From Rhodoferax sp. (GTDB taxonomy: Bacteria; Pseudomonadota; Gammaproteobacteria; Burkholderiales; Burkholderiaceae_C): a DNA stretch of 64,000 nt. Of this stretch, positions 9,308 to 19,000 are shown in pieces. The notes below the pieces were generated by a model. The model was not told the DNA's origin and made no database searches. It saw only the letters and a list, made by a program, of their open reading frames with translations. Each line of letters opens with the position of its first letter. Position 1 is the first letter of the stretch. The position numbers and the translations under genes were made by a program. The DNA lies in contig NZ_JAQTMS010000014.1 in assembly GCF_028714215.1 (NCBI RefSeq), positions 1-64,000 of the forward strand, in the 5' to 3' direction.

Positions 9308-10068
9308 CAGGCGACCTCCGTCGGCGCTGGCGCCGCTGGCGTGGCGAGTGACACCTGATGCAGCCCGGCCGGGTGTGGATTGGGCTGGTCGTTGTCCACC
9401 ACACCGTCGACAAAATGCACGATGCGTTTGGCGTAGGCCGCCATGTCAGCCTCGTGCGTCACCATCAGCACGGTGATGCCCAGATTCACGTTCAGACCCC
9501 ACAGCAGTTCCATGATTTCGCGGCTGCGCTGGGTGTCGAGGTTGCCGGTCGGCTCATCGGCCAGCAGCACCGCCGGCTCGGTGACGATGGCGCGGGCAAT
9601 CGCCACCCGCTGCTGCTGTCCGCCCGACAACTCGGCCGGCGTGTGGTGTTCCCAGCCGGTCAGGCCGACGGAGGCCAGCGCCTTGCTGGCGGCCGCGTGG
9701 CGCGCCTTGGCCGATTCGCCCCGGTAGAGCAGGGGTAGTTCCACGTTTTCCTGCGCCGAGGTGCGCGCCAGCAGGTTGAAGCCCTGGAAAACAAAACCCA
9801 GAAAGCGCCGGCGCAAGCGCGCCCGTTGGTCGCGTGACAGGGTCTCGACATGCATGCCGCGAAACAGGTATTCGCCGGTCGTGGGGGTGTCCAGACAACC
9901 CAGCACATTCATCGCGGTGGACTTGCCCGAGCCGCTGGGGCCCATGATGGCGACAAAGTCACCGGCTTCGATTTGCAGGTCGACGCCCTTGAGCGCCTGC
10001 AATGCCGTGGCCCCCTGGCCATAGACCTTAATCACCCGCTTGAGCTGGATCAGCGGGACTTCACTCAT
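9307..10068 (-). CDS. ABC transporter ATP-binding protein, MacB/LolD type
   Basis: About 253 aa. Walker A GPSGSGKST, Q-loop FVFQGFNLL, signature LSGGQQQRVAIARA, Walker B VLLADEP with the following TGNLD, and the H-loop VTHE are all intact. The ATG at 10068 (MSEVPLIQLKRVIKVYGQG) overlaps the stop of the upstream membrane-fusion gene as ATGA, and the stop overlaps the permease start, so translation of the three genes is coupled. The in-frame extension to 10209 overlaps the fusion-protein gene and is rejected. Confidence 0.95.
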   Translation of the reverse strand: MSEVPLIQLKRVIKVYGQGATALQALKGVDLQIEAGDFVAIMGPSGSGKSTAMNVLGCLDTPTTGEYLFRGMHVETLSRDQRARLRRRFLGFVFQGFNLLARTSAQENVELPLLYRGESAKARHAAASKALASVGLTGWEHHTPAELSGGQQQRVAIARAIVTEPAVLLADEPTGNLDTQRSREIMELLWGLNVNLGITVLMVTHEADMAAYAKRIVHFVDGVVDNDQPNPHPAGLHQVSLATPAAPAPTEVA

Positions 10069-11384
10069 GGTGCCGTCCCGGCGCTGCGCTGGTCGGTGAT
10101 CACCTGCATGCCGGCCTGCAATTCGCCGGCGGTGATCTCGGTCATGCGGCCGTCGCTGATGCCGGGGGTCACACTGACAGCCACCGCCGCGCCACCCTGC
10201 AGTACCCATACCTGTCGTGCCGCCACGCCACTGCCGGAGGCGGTTTTGGCAGCCCCGCCACGCGGCATGCGCGGGATCAGGCTGGACACAATGCCGCCAC
10301 TGGACTTGGCGGCACCCGATTTGCCAGCGGTCTGCGTTGGCGTGAAGCGCAGTGCCGTGTTGGGCACCAGCAGCACATCTTGCCGTTCGGTCGACGTGAT
10401 CGTGGCCGAGGCCGTCATGCCGGGACGCAACGACAGGTCGGTGTTGTCAACGTCGAGGTAGGTCACATAGGTCACCACGTTGTCGGTGGTGGTGGAGCCA
10501 TACGCCACGCGGGTGACGGTGGCCGGGTATTTGCGGGACGGGTAGGCACTGACGGTGAAGCTGGCCTTTTGCCCCGCTTTGACCGATCCGACATCGGCTT
10601 CGTCCACATTCACCTGCAGCCTGACCTTGGCCAGATCCCCGGCCACGGTAAACAGGGTGACCGCCTGCAGCGAGGCGGCCACCGCATTGCCGGGGTCCAC
10701 CGTGCGGGTCAGGATGACACCGTCGATGGGAGAACGGATCGAAGCTTTGGACAGATTGGTTTCATCGGTCGACGCTGCCGCGCGGGCGTCGGCCACGCTG
10801 GCACGGGCGCTCAACTCGTCGGCCCGCGCGCGTTCCAGGGTGGCCCGGCCGGTGTCGAGTTCGGCCTTGGACGGCACTTTGCCACCTGACAGGCGCGCCA
10901 CTTCTTCCAGTCGCGCCAGGTTGCTCTGCGCCTCTTTGACCGTGGCCTCGGTTTGTGTCACCTTGGCCAGCGCGGAGGCCAGTGCGGCGCGCGAGCGCGC
11001 CACCTGATCGTTCAGCTTGGCGGTATCGAGTTCCACCAGCACCTGGCCTTTTTTGATCTTGTCGTTCACATCCACCAGCACGCGCAGCACGGTGCCCGAG
11101 AGCTCGCTGCCAATGCTGACCGAGGTGGTGGGCTGTATCGTGCCGTTGGCGGCCACGGTCAAGGTGAGGTTGCCGCGCCCCACCGCTTCGGTCACAAAGA
11201 CCGGCGCCGCATTGTTCCTGGCGCTCGCTTGCCAGAAATAGATGCCCGCTGCCGCCAGCAGCACCAGTCCCGCCGTAACCCAGACCATGCCGCGGCGCCA
11301 CCAGACCTGCGGCGGCGCCTCATCCAGAACGGCTTGCAGATCGGTGGGGGTCCCAGGTTTGCTGGTGGCGGCTTCGCTTGTCAT
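10065..11384 (-). CDS. Efflux membrane fusion protein, MacA/HlyD type
   Basis: About 439 aa from ATG 11384. An N-terminal membrane anchor (MVWVTAGLVLLAAAGIYFWQ) is followed by a barrel-sandwich/lipoyl motif (GTIQPTTSVSIGSELSGTV ... GQVLVELD), a coiled-coil hairpin of about 90 residues (DQVARSRAALASALAKVTQTE onward), the second lipoyl half (IRSPIDGVILTRTVDPGNAV) and beta-barrel domains. It bridges the inner-membrane ABC pump and the outer-membrane channel. A Ser/Gly/Lys-rich insertion (TAGKSGAAKSSGG ... GGAAKTASGSG) lies near the C-terminus. It sits 26 bp after the outer membrane gene and overlaps the ATPase gene by 4 bp. Confidence 0.93.
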   Translation of the reverse strand: MTSEAATSKPGTPTDLQAVLDEAPPQVWWRRGMVWVTAGLVLLAAAGIYFWQASARNNAAPVFVTEAVGRGNLTLTVAANGTIQPTTSVSIGSELSGTVLRVLVDVNDKIKKGQVLVELDTAKLNDQVARSRAALASALAKVTQTEATVKEAQSNLARLEEVARLSGGKVPSKAELDTGRATLERARADELSARASVADARAAASTDETNLSKASIRSPIDGVILTRTVDPGNAVAASLQAVTLFTVAGDLAKVRLQVNVDEADVGSVKAGQKASFTVSAYPSRKYPATVTRVAYGSTTTDNVVTYVTYLDVDNTDLSLRPGMTASATITSTERQDVLLVPNTALRFTPTQTAGKSGAAKSSGGIVSSLIPRMPRGGAAKTASGSGVAARQVWVLQGGAAVAVSVTPGISDGRMTEITAGELQAGMQVITDQRSAGTAP

Positions 11385-11410
11385 GATGGTTTCCAGAAAT
11401 TCAGGTTGTA

Positions 11411-12838
11411 TCAATTCCAGCCGCCGCCCAGCGCCTTGTACAGGCGCACATGGTCGGTGCTGATGTCGGTGCTGGCACTGGCCACGCTGTCTTGTGCCGT
11501 CAGCAGCGTGCGCTGGGTCTGCAGCACGGTCTGGAAGTCGATCAGGCCGCTGCTGTAGCGGTTCTGCGCCAGCAAGGCGGCGTTGGCCGCCGCCGTGGCG
11601 GCGTTTTGCAGGTGGCCCCATCGCGTGCGGTCGCCGGCCAGCGCCACCAGTGCGTCTTCCACATCTTTCAGGGCCGTCAGGACGACTGCCTGGTAGCCGG
11701 CGCGCGCCTGCTCCAGCGCCGCTTCCTGGGCCTGCACCTGAGCCCGCGCGGCACCGCCATCAAACAGGGGAATCGAGACACTGCCCATCAAGGCGCTGAC
11801 CACCGAGGCACTGTTGGTCAGCGTACCCAGCGTCAGGGCATTGAGGCCCAGTGAGCCGCCGATCGAAAAGCCGGGGAAGCGCGCCGCGTCAGCGGCCGAG
11901 ACCCGTGCCAGCGCCGCGCTGATGCGGTGTTCGGCCGCGCGCACGTCGGCTCGCTGGCGCAGGGTTTGCGCCGGAATGCTCAGGGCCAGATCTGGCGCCG
12001 CATGGGGCACCGGCTGCGCCGGCGTCAACAACAATTCCAGCGCCGCCGGGGGCTGGCCGGTCAACACCGCCAGGCTGTGCCGGCTGGTGGCGATGCTGGT
12101 CTCCAGTGCGGGAATCTGGGCGCCGGTCTGTTCGCTGGCGGCGCGCGCCTGCTCCACCTCCAGCGAAGTGATCAGCCCAGCCTGCGCGCGCCAGTCGGTG
12201 ATTTGCAGGGTTTCATGCTGGCTCGTCAGGTTGTCGCGGGCGATCTGCAAGCGTGCCTGCTGACCGCGCAGCTGGAGGTAGGCCAGCGCCACCTCGGCAG
12301 CCACCGATACCTGCGTGTCGGCCAGCGTTGCGGCGGCCGCCTGGGTGTCGGCCTCGGCGGCGCTCAGGGCGCTGCGATTGCCGCCAAAGACATCGATTTC
12401 CCAACTGGCATCCAGACCGACCCGGAAACTGTTGCTGGCGTCCTGCTCGCCGGACTTGCTGCGCTGGGCCGAAGCGGAGCCCGCCACACCGGGCAGCAGG
12501 GCGGCCCCCTTGACGTCGCGCAGGGCGCGCGACTGTTGCAGCGCCGCCCGTGCCGACTGGATGCTGGTGTTGGCCTGCAAGGCCTGGGTCACCAGCGAAC
12601 TCAGCAAGGGGTCGTTGAAGCGCTGCCACCACTGCGCCAGTGACGTCGCGGGCAAAACGCTGGCGTTGCTGCCGGACCAGGCTGCCGGGACTGCGATGTC
12701 GGGCACCGGCGGGGTCGTGGGTGACCAGGACGAGCAGCCGCACAAGGCGATGGCGAGTACCGTGGCCAGCGCGGCATGCGTCGCACTGGCGGACGGCCGG
12801 CTGCGGGGCCACGGTGATTCGGGTTGTTGTGAGGCCAT
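11411..12838 (-). CDS. Efflux outer membrane lipoprotein (NodT/OprM/TolC family)
   Basis: Outer membrane channel of the tripartite pump encoded by this operon. A lipobox (IALCGC) precedes two OEP repeats of long helices: WWQRFNDPLLSSLVTQALQ, SWEIDVFGGNRSALSAAEAD and LRQRADVRAAEHRISAALAR are family landmarks. I prefer ATG 12838 (MASQQPESPW) because AGGA lies 4 nt upstream; ATG 12874 is possible and adds 12 residues. The longer reading frame up to 13006 runs into the MITE-like element upstream and is not native N-terminus. First gene of the operon OMF-MFP-ATPase-permease; its promoter must lie in or next to the inserted element. Confidence 0.92.
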   Translation of the reverse strand: MASQQPESPWPRSRPSASATHAALATVLAIALCGCSSWSPTTPPVPDIAVPAAWSGSNASVLPATSLAQWWQRFNDPLLSSLVTQALQANTSIQSARAALQQSRALRDVKGAALLPGVAGSASAQRSKSGEQDASNSFRVGLDASWEIDVFGGNRSALSAAEADTQAAAATLADTQVSVAAEVALAYLQLRGQQARLQIARDNLTSQHETLQITDWRAQAGLITSLEVEQARAASEQTGAQIPALETSIATSRHSLAVLTGQPPAALELLLTPAQPVPHAAPDLALSIPAQTLRQRADVRAAEHRISAALARVSAADAARFPGFSIGGSLGLNALTLGTLTNSASVVSALMGSVSIPLFDGGAARAQVQAQEAALEQARAGYQAVVLTALKDVEDALVALAGDRTRWGHLQNAATAAANAALLAQNRYSSGLIDFQTVLQTQRTLLTAQDSVASASTDISTDHVRLYKALGGGWN

Positions 12839-12896
12839 CGGTTCCTGCAATTCAGAGTGCGTTGGAGTTGCCATTGTGATCCAGACAAATGAATTA

Positions 12897-13166
12897 GAAC
12901 TTGTCCGTAAATAACTGAGGGCCGCGTTGGGACGCAATCGGGATGAGTTGTCCGCCAACATTTCGCAGCATGGGCTGCCTGCCCATGCAAGGAATTTGGT
13001 GGGCAAATCGCCCGATTTCGACCCAACCCTGTGGGCAAAAGGATTTTCGGGCGGTCTGCTTCGTTACAAAATCAGCCAAGGCAAGCAGCCTTGGCTTGGA
13101 TTTTGCGCCTCGCATCCCATCCCGAAAATCCATTTGCGCGACCCCCAGTTATTTACGGACAAGTTC
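12897..13166. mobile_element. MITE-like element with 21-bp perfect terminal inverted repeats
   Basis: A 270-bp element bounded by identical 21-bp inverted ends (12897-12917 reading GAACTTGTCCGTAAATAAC..., and its exact complement at 13146-13166). TTA flanks both sides (12894-12896 and 13167-13169), consistent with a 3-bp TNA target duplication as made by some IS5-related transposases. There is no transposase ORF inside; the interior contains smaller palindromes (GGGCTGCCTGCCC, CCAAGGCAAGCAGCCTTGG). It is probably a non-autonomous derivative mobilised in trans. It sits directly upstream of the efflux operon, within about 60 bp of its start codon. Confidence 0.8.
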
Positions 13167-13237
13167 TTAATGGCGCAGCTCCGTGAAGGTCAGGTAAAGC
13201 CGGCGCCGGACCTGCCGGTCCGCGGCCGATGGCCGCG

Positions 13238-14764
13238 TCATCCAGAAGCGCGGCAATCTTCCTCATGGTACTCGTCGTCGATGTTGACGTCCCAGATATT
13301 CTGCTTCGACTTGACGCCGTTGACGAGGTTCTCCACGGCCAGCCTGGCGGTGAGCATGGAATGGTCCTGGTTGTTGTAGCGGTGCATGCCGTTGCGGCCG
13401 ATCAGGAACAGGTTTTCAATCGAGTCGGCGTAATCCTTGACGTGCTTGAACTCGTCATAGGTACCGAAATAGGCCGGGTAGGCCTTGGGCATGCGCACCA
13501 CCACGCCATCGATTGCATCCTGGGTATCGATCAGGTCGATTTTGGCAAGCTCGGCGGCGCCCAAGCGCACCAGGTCGTCGTCCGCCATCTGCCACAAGTC
13601 GTCGCCCTCGTTGCAGAAATATTCCAGCCCCAGCCAGATGCTGGACGGGTCCTTGACCAGATAGGGACTCCAATTGTTGAAGACCTGCAAGCGGCCGATA
13701 CGAACGTCTTTTTCCTGCACGTAAATCCAGTTGTCGGGCGGCAGATGGTTGGCCGAGTCGGACTGCGCATGCGGATGGGATTTCATTTTTTTCAGCAGCA
13801 GGCCGACGGTCAGAAAATCACGGTACTGCAGGCCGTTGGCGACCCGCAGCACCTCTTGCGGCGGCGCCGGCGTCATGCCGGCAACCAGATCCCGCACCGG
13901 CATGGTGGAGAACAAATAGTCGCAAGGAATGCAAAAAGGTTCTCCGCTGTTCTGATTCACGCCGCAGACGGACACGGCCCGGCCGCTCTCCAGGGCGATG
14001 CCGGTGACGCGGTGCTGAAAGCGGATCTCGCCGCCGCCCAGCGTCACTCGGTCGGCCACCGTCTGCCACATTTGCCCCGGTCCGAACTTGGGATAGTGGA
14101 AGCGTTCAATCAAACTGGTCTGGGTTTCCTGCTGGCGCGCGGCAGCGGCGCTGCCGTCAACTATTTTTCTTGCCGCATGCCGCAAGGCGGCCCAGATCGA
14201 AATCCCCTTGATGCGTTGCGCACCCCATTCCGGGCTGATCCTGTCGCACGGCACGCCCCATACTTTTTCCGTGTAGTCCTTGAAAAAGGTAAGGTAGAGT
14301 TCCCGCCCGAAGCGGTTGACGATGAAGTCTTCCAGGTTGCGTTCAGGCGTGCGCGGAAAGAGCGAGACGTAGCCGTAACTGGCGGCGATTTTCAGGAGCC
14401 GGGCGGCGCCCAGATTGTGAACGGTGCGGGGATTGAGCTTGATCGGGTAGTCGAAGAAGCGGCGCAGGAAATAGATTCGCGACAGCCGCGAGCGGCTCAG
14501 CAGTTGCCGGTCGGGCTGGGCCGGATCGGGCTCGACGGGAAGAATCTCCTGCCACCACTGCGTCACCCAGTCCGACTTGGAAAAGAAGCGGTGGCCGCCG
14601 ATGTCCATGCGATTGCCCTTGTAGGCGACGGTTTTTGAAATGCCGCCGACGTCCACACTGTGTTCCAGAACGATCGGCTTGATGCCGGTGCGTCTGAGCA
14701 TTTCCAGCGCGGCGGTAAGACCGGCCGGCCCGGCGCCGATGATGAGGGCGGTCTGCTCAGGCAT
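13238..14764 (-). CDS. NAD(P)/FAD-dependent oxidoreductase, UDP-galactopyranose mutase/protoporphyrinogen oxidase-like
   Basis: 508 aa. The N-terminal dinucleotide-binding motif [16 protein letters not shown] is followed by [14 protein letters not shown] and the GHRFF segment of the UGM-like amino-oxidase group. The C-terminal FAD contact reads [19 protein letters not shown]. Family members next to GtrA and membrane glycosyltransferase-like genes are usually annotated only as flavoprotein oxidoreductases; the substrate is unknown. It overlaps the GtrA gene by 8 bp, so the two are translationally coupled, and context suggests envelope sugar modification (inference). Confidence 0.82.
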   Translation of the reverse strand: MPEQTALIIGAGPAGLTAALEMLRRTGIKPIVLEHSVDVGGISKTVAYKGNRMDIGGHRFFSKSDWVTQWWQEILPVEPDPAQPDRQLLSRSRLSRIYFLRRFFDYPIKLNPRTVHNLGAARLLKIAASYGYVSLFPRTPERNLEDFIVNRFGRELYLTFFKDYTEKVWGVPCDRISPEWGAQRIKGISIWAALRHAARKIVDGSAAAARQQETQTSLIERFHYPKFGPGQMWQTVADRVTLGGGEIRFQHRVTGIALESGRAVSVCGVNQNSGEPFCIPCDYLFSTMPVRDLVAGMTPAPPQEVLRVANGLQYRDFLTVGLLLKKMKSHPHAQSDSANHLPPDNWIYVQEKDVRIGRLQVFNNWSPYLVKDPSSIWLGLEYFCNEGDDLWQMADDDLVRLGAAELAKIDLIDTQDAIDGVVVRMPKAYPAYFGTYDEFKHVKDYADSIENLFLIGRNGMHRYNNQDHSMLTARLAVENLVNGVKSKQNIWDVNIDDEYHEEDCRASG

Positions 14765-15257
14765 TGGACTGTTTCAGCGCCGATCTTTTGGCGCCAGGCC
14801 CGGCTGAGAAAAGCAATGCCTTGCGGGCACCGAAATTGAACAGCAGGATCAATGTCGCGGCGATCATCTTGGAGCCCAGGTAATGCAGTTGGGCCAGCTC
14901 CGTGAAAACCCAGATCAGCGCGGCGTTGAAGACCAGGCCGAGAATTCCGATAAGGGCAAATAGCGCGAACTCGTGCATCCGGTTGTCGACGCTGCGGTGC
15001 TCGAATACCCAGCTCACCGACAACGAGTAATTGACGGCAGTACCGGCCAGGAAGGCCAGGGAAGCGGACAGCAGGTAATGCAGATGACCGAATTCCGTCA
15101 GCACGTAGAGCAGCGCAAAGTCGTTGATAAAGGCCCCGCCGCCGACCAGAAAGTAGCGGCCAAACTGCGCCAGCAGGCTGTCCGTTGTGAGAGTGATGGA
15201 GCGGGCTGAATTCACGAAATCGTCCTGCGGCACGCCGGGACCAAACTGGCCCTCCAC
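14757..15257 (-). CDS. GtrA family membrane protein
   Basis: 166 aa with four predicted membrane helices ([87 protein letters not shown]). The basic [11 protein letters not shown] end and [10 protein letters not shown] are typical of the GtrA/DPMS family, which moves or flips polyprenyl-linked sugars across the inner membrane. The start is GTG 15257, followed by a 30-residue cytoplasmic tail. It is coupled to the downstream flavoprotein gene by an 8-bp overlap. Confidence 0.87.
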   Translation of the reverse strand: MEGQFGPGVPQDDFVNSARSITLTTDSLLAQFGRYFLVGGGAFINDFALLYVLTEFGHLHYLLSASLAFLAGTAVNYSLSVSWVFEHRSVDNRMHEFALFALIGILGLVFNAALIWVFTELAQLHYLGSKMIAATLILLFNFGARKALLFSAGPGAKRSALKQSNA

Positions 15258-15332
15258 TGCGTACCCGTTGCGGACGATTAAATTCAGGGATTGCCGCTTT
15301 CGAGATGAGAAATATCAAAGAGCGTCAAGTTC

Positions 15333-17300
15333 TTAAGGCGCCGCACCACTTTTTCTGCCGGAACCAAGGCTTGTCCAGGTGTCAGCGAAGTTTTGCCGCA
15401 GCCAGGCGCAGTCGTACAGATAGAAGCGTTGCGACGCGAGCGGGTCGAAGTACTGTTCCATCACGCCGGCTCCGAAATCCTGCGACAGGACGGCGTAGTC
15501 CAGCAGCGGGTCGTGGCACAGATGCAGCAATCCCCCGACACTTGCCACGGGCAGCCCCGACGCATGGCCCCACCAGTCGAACATGCTGTCTTGCGGACCC
15601 AGTGCGCGCAGCCGGTCCATGCGCCTTTTCCCCTCGATGGCGGTGCGGCGTGAAAACACGGTGCCGGCCGTTTGCAGGGTCGAGGCGTAATTGGCGCGAG
15701 CCAGCGCAAACCAGCTCATGGTGACATCGTTTTCCCAGTACACCAGGGCATCGATCGGGATCTGCCGGGTAAACGACGGGATCGGATCCTGTAGCGCCCG
15801 CTGCTCGTAATAGCGTTGCCGCGGGTTGGGCCGGTACCACATCGCCATCGACAGGAACAACAGGAACAAGACGCCCGCCAGCGCGCCAAGATGAACAAAT
15901 TTCCGCTGATCGGGCGCATACCGCCAGACGGCCAGGAAGAGTCCGATCGCGAGGACTGCGCTGCCGCCACCCGCCAGCAATTCCCTGATCCAGTGGAACG
16001 CAAGGCCGACCAGGTGATTGCGCGGGCCGGTCAGCGTCGCCGGCTCGGTAGCGGCGACCAGCCCTGCGTTGGCCAGCCACAAAACCGCAAGCAGCAGCGC
16101 CATCAGGTACAGCAGCCGGATGGCGGTTCCTGAGAAGGCTATTTCCTTGCCTGAGCGCGCCTGCCGGATGAACAGGGCGGCGCACAGCAGGGCCAGCACG
16201 CCACCGGCGCTATCGAGGGTCACGCTGGCGGCGAGAAAGCCCAACAGAAGAACGCGATAGACCTCGCCGCGCTGCCAAAACCGGGCCACCAGCCCGGCGG
16301 CGGCGATATAGGAAAACAGCTGGACCAGCCAAAGCGAGCGCCATGGCTGGAGTTGGATCAGCAGGGCATTGTGCAACAGCGATGTGCCAAGCCAGGTCAG
16401 CAGCAGGGCGCTGCCGCCGACCAGCAGACCGGCCAGGAAGACGCGCCGCTGCGCGTCCTGGGTCGCGAGGCCCGCGGTGGCCAGCAGACTGAAGGAAAGC
16501 AGAACCCGGTTCAGCCAGTCCTCGGGCCTCCAGCCGTCCCAGAAAACAAACGGTGACCTGGCAAACGCCTGTTCAAACCACTGTGGGTCCATGCCCAGCA
16601 GCAGCCGGTCGAAGGGTGCAACGGCGAGAAATACCAGGCCAGACAGCAAGGCGAGTCCGACCGCGGCAGCACCCAATACCACCCTGGGGCGTTTCATGGC
16701 AGCATGAAAACCGACCCAGCCGGCACCGGCCAGTGCCATCAGGGGGTGCATCGCAAAAGCGGCACTCAGCGTCGCCAGCGCGGCCAGTCGTTTTCCCCTG
16801 AGCATCATGGCCAGCGACAACAGCGTCAGGCCTTCCGCAATCAGCCTTGGCGTGAGAAAAGACTCGGCATAGCGCAACAGGTCGGCAGAGCCGCCATAGC
16901 CGCGCGGCATGGCCACAATCAGGGTCAGCCCGAGCCAGAACGGGAAGCCTTGCAGCAGGCTGCCCAGCAGCCATGCCGCCGCGCCCAGCCACAGCAGGTA
17001 GGCGGCGAGCTGCAGGGTAATGGCCGCCGCGTGCAGGCCCATCAGAGAAATCAGCGCTGCGTAGAGCGGACTGAAAAAAGTGTAGTCGTCCTGCGAGCCG
17101 GAGAAGAAAAAGAGGTCCTTGGCATACGCATCCGGGCGCAGCCGCGAAAGCGCCTGCAGCGCATACAGCCGGCCGTCGTGCCAGATGCCTTCCCAGGGAT
17201 GGGAAAACAGCCATATTCCGAGCAGCAGAAGACTGACCAGAACAGCCCGCTGCACCGTCCCGACAGCTGGCTGCCGCGTTTCCGGCCGGGCTGCATTCAT
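15333..17300 (-). CDS. Large polytopic membrane protein, function unknown
   Basis: About 655 aa from ATG 17300. Roughly 12 hydrophobic helices span most of the length (for example AVLVSLLLLGIWLFSHPWEG, AAVGLALLSGLVFLAVAPF, LMALLLAVLWLANAGLVAA, LGALAGVLFLLFLSMAMWY), followed by a ~150-residue soluble C-terminal domain (QRYYEQRALQDPIPSFTRQ onward). The topology resembles GT-C type glycosyltransferases, but I see no clear acidic DxD/ExD motif in the first loop, so this is a resemblance only. A longer frame to 17549 is open; the 17300 start has a normal basic N-tail before helix one. Position after GtrA and the flavoprotein suggests a role in the same envelope pathway. Confidence 0.65.
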   Translation of the reverse strand: MNAARPETRQPAVGTVQRAVLVSLLLLGIWLFSHPWEGIWHDGRLYALQALSRLRPDAYAKDLFFFSGSQDDYTFFSPLYAALISLMGLHAAAITLQLAAYLLWLGAAAWLLGSLLQGFPFWLGLTLIVAMPRGYGGSADLLRYAESFLTPRLIAEGLTLLSLAMMLRGKRLAALATLSAAFAMHPLMALAGAGWVGFHAAMKRPRVVLGAAAVGLALLSGLVFLAVAPFDRLLLGMDPQWFEQAFARSPFVFWDGWRPEDWLNRVLLSFSLLATAGLATQDAQRRVFLAGLLVGGSALLLTWLGTSLLHNALLIQLQPWRSLWLVQLFSYIAAAGLVARFWQRGEVYRVLLLGFLAASVTLDSAGGVLALLCAALFIRQARSGKEIAFSGTAIRLLYLMALLLAVLWLANAGLVAATEPATLTGPRNHLVGLAFHWIRELLAGGGSAVLAIGLFLAVWRYAPDQRKFVHLGALAGVLFLLFLSMAMWYRPNPRQRYYEQRALQDPIPSFTRQIPIDALVYWENDVTMSWFALARANYASTLQTAGTVFSRRTAIEGKRRMDRLRALGPQDSMFDWWGHASGLPVASVGGLLHLCHDPLLDYAVLSQDFGAGVMEQYFDPLASQRFYLYDCAWLRQNFADTWTSLGSGRKSGAAP

Positions 17301-17701
17301 GGCCTGCCCGCCATCGGTTTCGACATGGCGCACTGCCGATACTTGGTCGTCACGTTGTGCCCCCTGGACGGTTGAGACAGCTGTCATGGTAGTCGATGCG
17401 CTGCGACCAGGAAGGTGTTGCCCGAGGCCGCAGCGCACAGGACCGAATTGCCCGACCCAAGCGCGCGACTGTGCCGCAAAAGCAAATCGATGCCGATGTT
17501 GATTGTTATCAACAGCGCATGGGGTGGTGCGATGCACGATGCCTCCCAAGCAGAGACGGGTTCGTGTCCCTTTAACCGAAGCAAGTTTGATTCTTCTGTA
17601 CAGGTACCCGGTCGGTCGCTTGGTCGGGTATCACCGGCTTCTGCTTATCGGTCAGTTGCCCAAGGGGGTGGCTGGTTTGTCAACTGGACTGGAGATTCAT
17701 C
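17301..17701. other. Divergent intergenic region upstream of the Tad locus
   Basis: About 400 bp between the minus-strand membrane protein and the first Flp pilin gene, so it should carry the tad promoter. Visible elements are a small palindrome GTTGATTGTTATCAAC near 17496 and a dyad around 17605-17632 (TACCCG...CGGGTA). I could not assign a convincing -35/-10 pair. No gene is supported. Confidence 0.35.
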
Positions 17702-17896
17702 ATGAACAAGGCTTTTCTTGCAACCCGCAAATTCCTGGGCGACGAAGAGGGCGTAACCGCCATCGAGTATGGCCTGATCGCCGCGTTGATCGCGGTCGCC
17801 GTCATCGCCACGGTTTACCTGGTGGGACAGGAACTGGATTCGGTGTTCAAAAAAATCAAGACCTGTCTCACGACGCCGGCGAGTTGCGGTTCGTGA
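17702..17896 (+). CDS. flp: Flp-type (type IVb) pilin, copy 1
   Basis: 64 aa. Short basic leader with the cleavage site DEEG|VTAIEYGLIAALIAV; Glu and Tyr of the Flp EY motif are present in the mature N-terminus. TadV-type prepilin peptidase would cut after Gly17. The hydrophobic segment is followed by a short tail ending in a Cys pair (KTCLTTPASCGS). GGAG lies 8 nt before ATG. It is the first gene of the locus and probably the most highly transcribed. Confidence 0.93.
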   Translation: MNKAFLATRKFLGDEEGVTAIEYGLIAALIAVAVIATVYLVGQELDSVFKKIKTCLTTPASCGS

Positions 17897-17999
17897 CGCG
17901 GTCGCGCGCTTGACTGGTCCGGCAGCGACCTTGCCCCTTGCGGGCAGGGTTGTTGCAGGTTCTTGAACGTCGGTTCTTGTGCGAGGCTTGGTGTGCATC

Positions 18000-18194
18000 A
18001 TGAATCAGGTTTTTTCTGTCGCCTGCGGATTTCTGCGTGACGAAGATGGCGTGACGGCCATCGAGTACGCCCTGATTGCCGCCATCATCGCGGTGGCCGT
18101 CACGGTCACCGTGTTACTGCTCGGGCAACAGGTGCATGCCTTCTTTCTGGAACTCAAACAGTGCTTCGACGCCCCCGCGAGTTGCCGAACTTGA
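18000..18194 (+). CDS. flp: Flp-type (type IVb) pilin, copy 2
   Basis: Also 64 aa, a paralog of the preceding pilin: RDEDGVTAIEYALIAAIIAV with the cleavage site after Gly. The tail keeps the Cys pair at matching positions (QCFDAPASCRT). The start is ATG 18000 rather than an in-frame upstream codon at 17979, because it gives the same leader length as copy 1. Tandem pilin genes are common in tad loci; one may be major and the other minor. Confidence 0.92.
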   Translation: MNQVFSVACGFLRDEDGVTAIEYALIAAIIAVAVTVTVLLLGQQVHAFFLELKQCFDAPASCRT

Positions 18195-18224
18195 CACCAT
18201 CACCGGCCAGCAAGGAGTTTCCAA

Positions 18225-18824
18225 GTGCATCCCGACATCACCCCGGCAACCTGGCAACTGTGGTGCCTTGCGCTACTTGCCCTGGCCATGCTGATCGCAG
18301 TGGAGGCCGATACCCGCGAGCGGCGCATCCCCAACGTGCTGGTGCTGCTGATGCTGGGTGCCGGTGTGACCCTCAATGTGCTGGGACCGGACAACGGCCG
18401 TGCCGGTCTGTTCAGCCATTTCCCCGGGGCCTTGGGGCTGAGCGGTGCCGTGCTGGGCGCCGCCATCGGCCTGCTCGCATTCTTGCCTCTGTATGGGCTG
18501 CGTGCCATGGGGGCGGGCGATGTCAAGCTGATGGCCGCCGTGGGCAGTTTTGTCGGCCCCATGGAGGCACTCAATCTGGCCCTGAGCATTCTGGTCATGG
18601 GCGGCGTGCTGGCAGTGGCACGCATGCTGTGGAGCGGCAAGTCCCGCCTGGTCCTGAGTAACGTCAGACTGGCACTTGGCAGTCTGGGGCGTGGCGCCGC
18701 GCCAGGTTTTGATCCGGCTACCCAGTCTGCCGACCGCATGCCTTACGCCCTGGCCTTTGCCAGCGGTTTGGCGCTCTACAGCTATTGGCGCCTGACCGGT
18801 GGCGCAGCGTTCATCGGCTACTGA
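18225..18824 (+). CDS. cpaA: Prepilin peptidase, CpaA/TadV type
   Basis: 199 aa inner-membrane aspartic protease that cleaves Flp prepilins. The two catalytic Asp are visible: the first in EADTRERRIPN and the second in the GxGD motif MGAGDVKLM. It lacks the N-terminal methylase domain of PilD, as expected for the Tad class. The start is GTG 18225, with AAGGAG 7 nt upstream. About five to six hydrophobic helices. Confidence 0.92.
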   Translation: MHPDITPATWQLWCLALLALAMLIAVEADTRERRIPNVLVLLMLGAGVTLNVLGPDNGRAGLFSHFPGALGLSGAVLGAAIGLLAFLPLYGLRAMGAGDVKLMAAVGSFVGPMEALNLALSILVMGGVLAVARMLWSGKSRLVLSNVRLALGSLGRGAAPGFDPATQSADRMPYALAFASGLALYSYWRLTGGAAFIGY

Positions 18825-19000
18825 TTTTGACCTTCACAAAAAAACCAGCCCACTGCCATGCAAGCCGAACCAACACTGTTTCGCATCGCGCCTCGTCCGG
18901 CAGCGCCGGTTCGCATCGAGTGGGCGTGGAAGATTTATTTTGGCGTCGGCGATGCGCCGCAAAAAGTTGTTCGGAACAACGGAACTTAGGAGTGTGAAAA

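Noticed and set aside
12939..13133. N-terminal extension of the outer-membrane efflux gene into the MITE
   Set aside because: The extension translates the transposon end; the lipoprotein signal begins after it.
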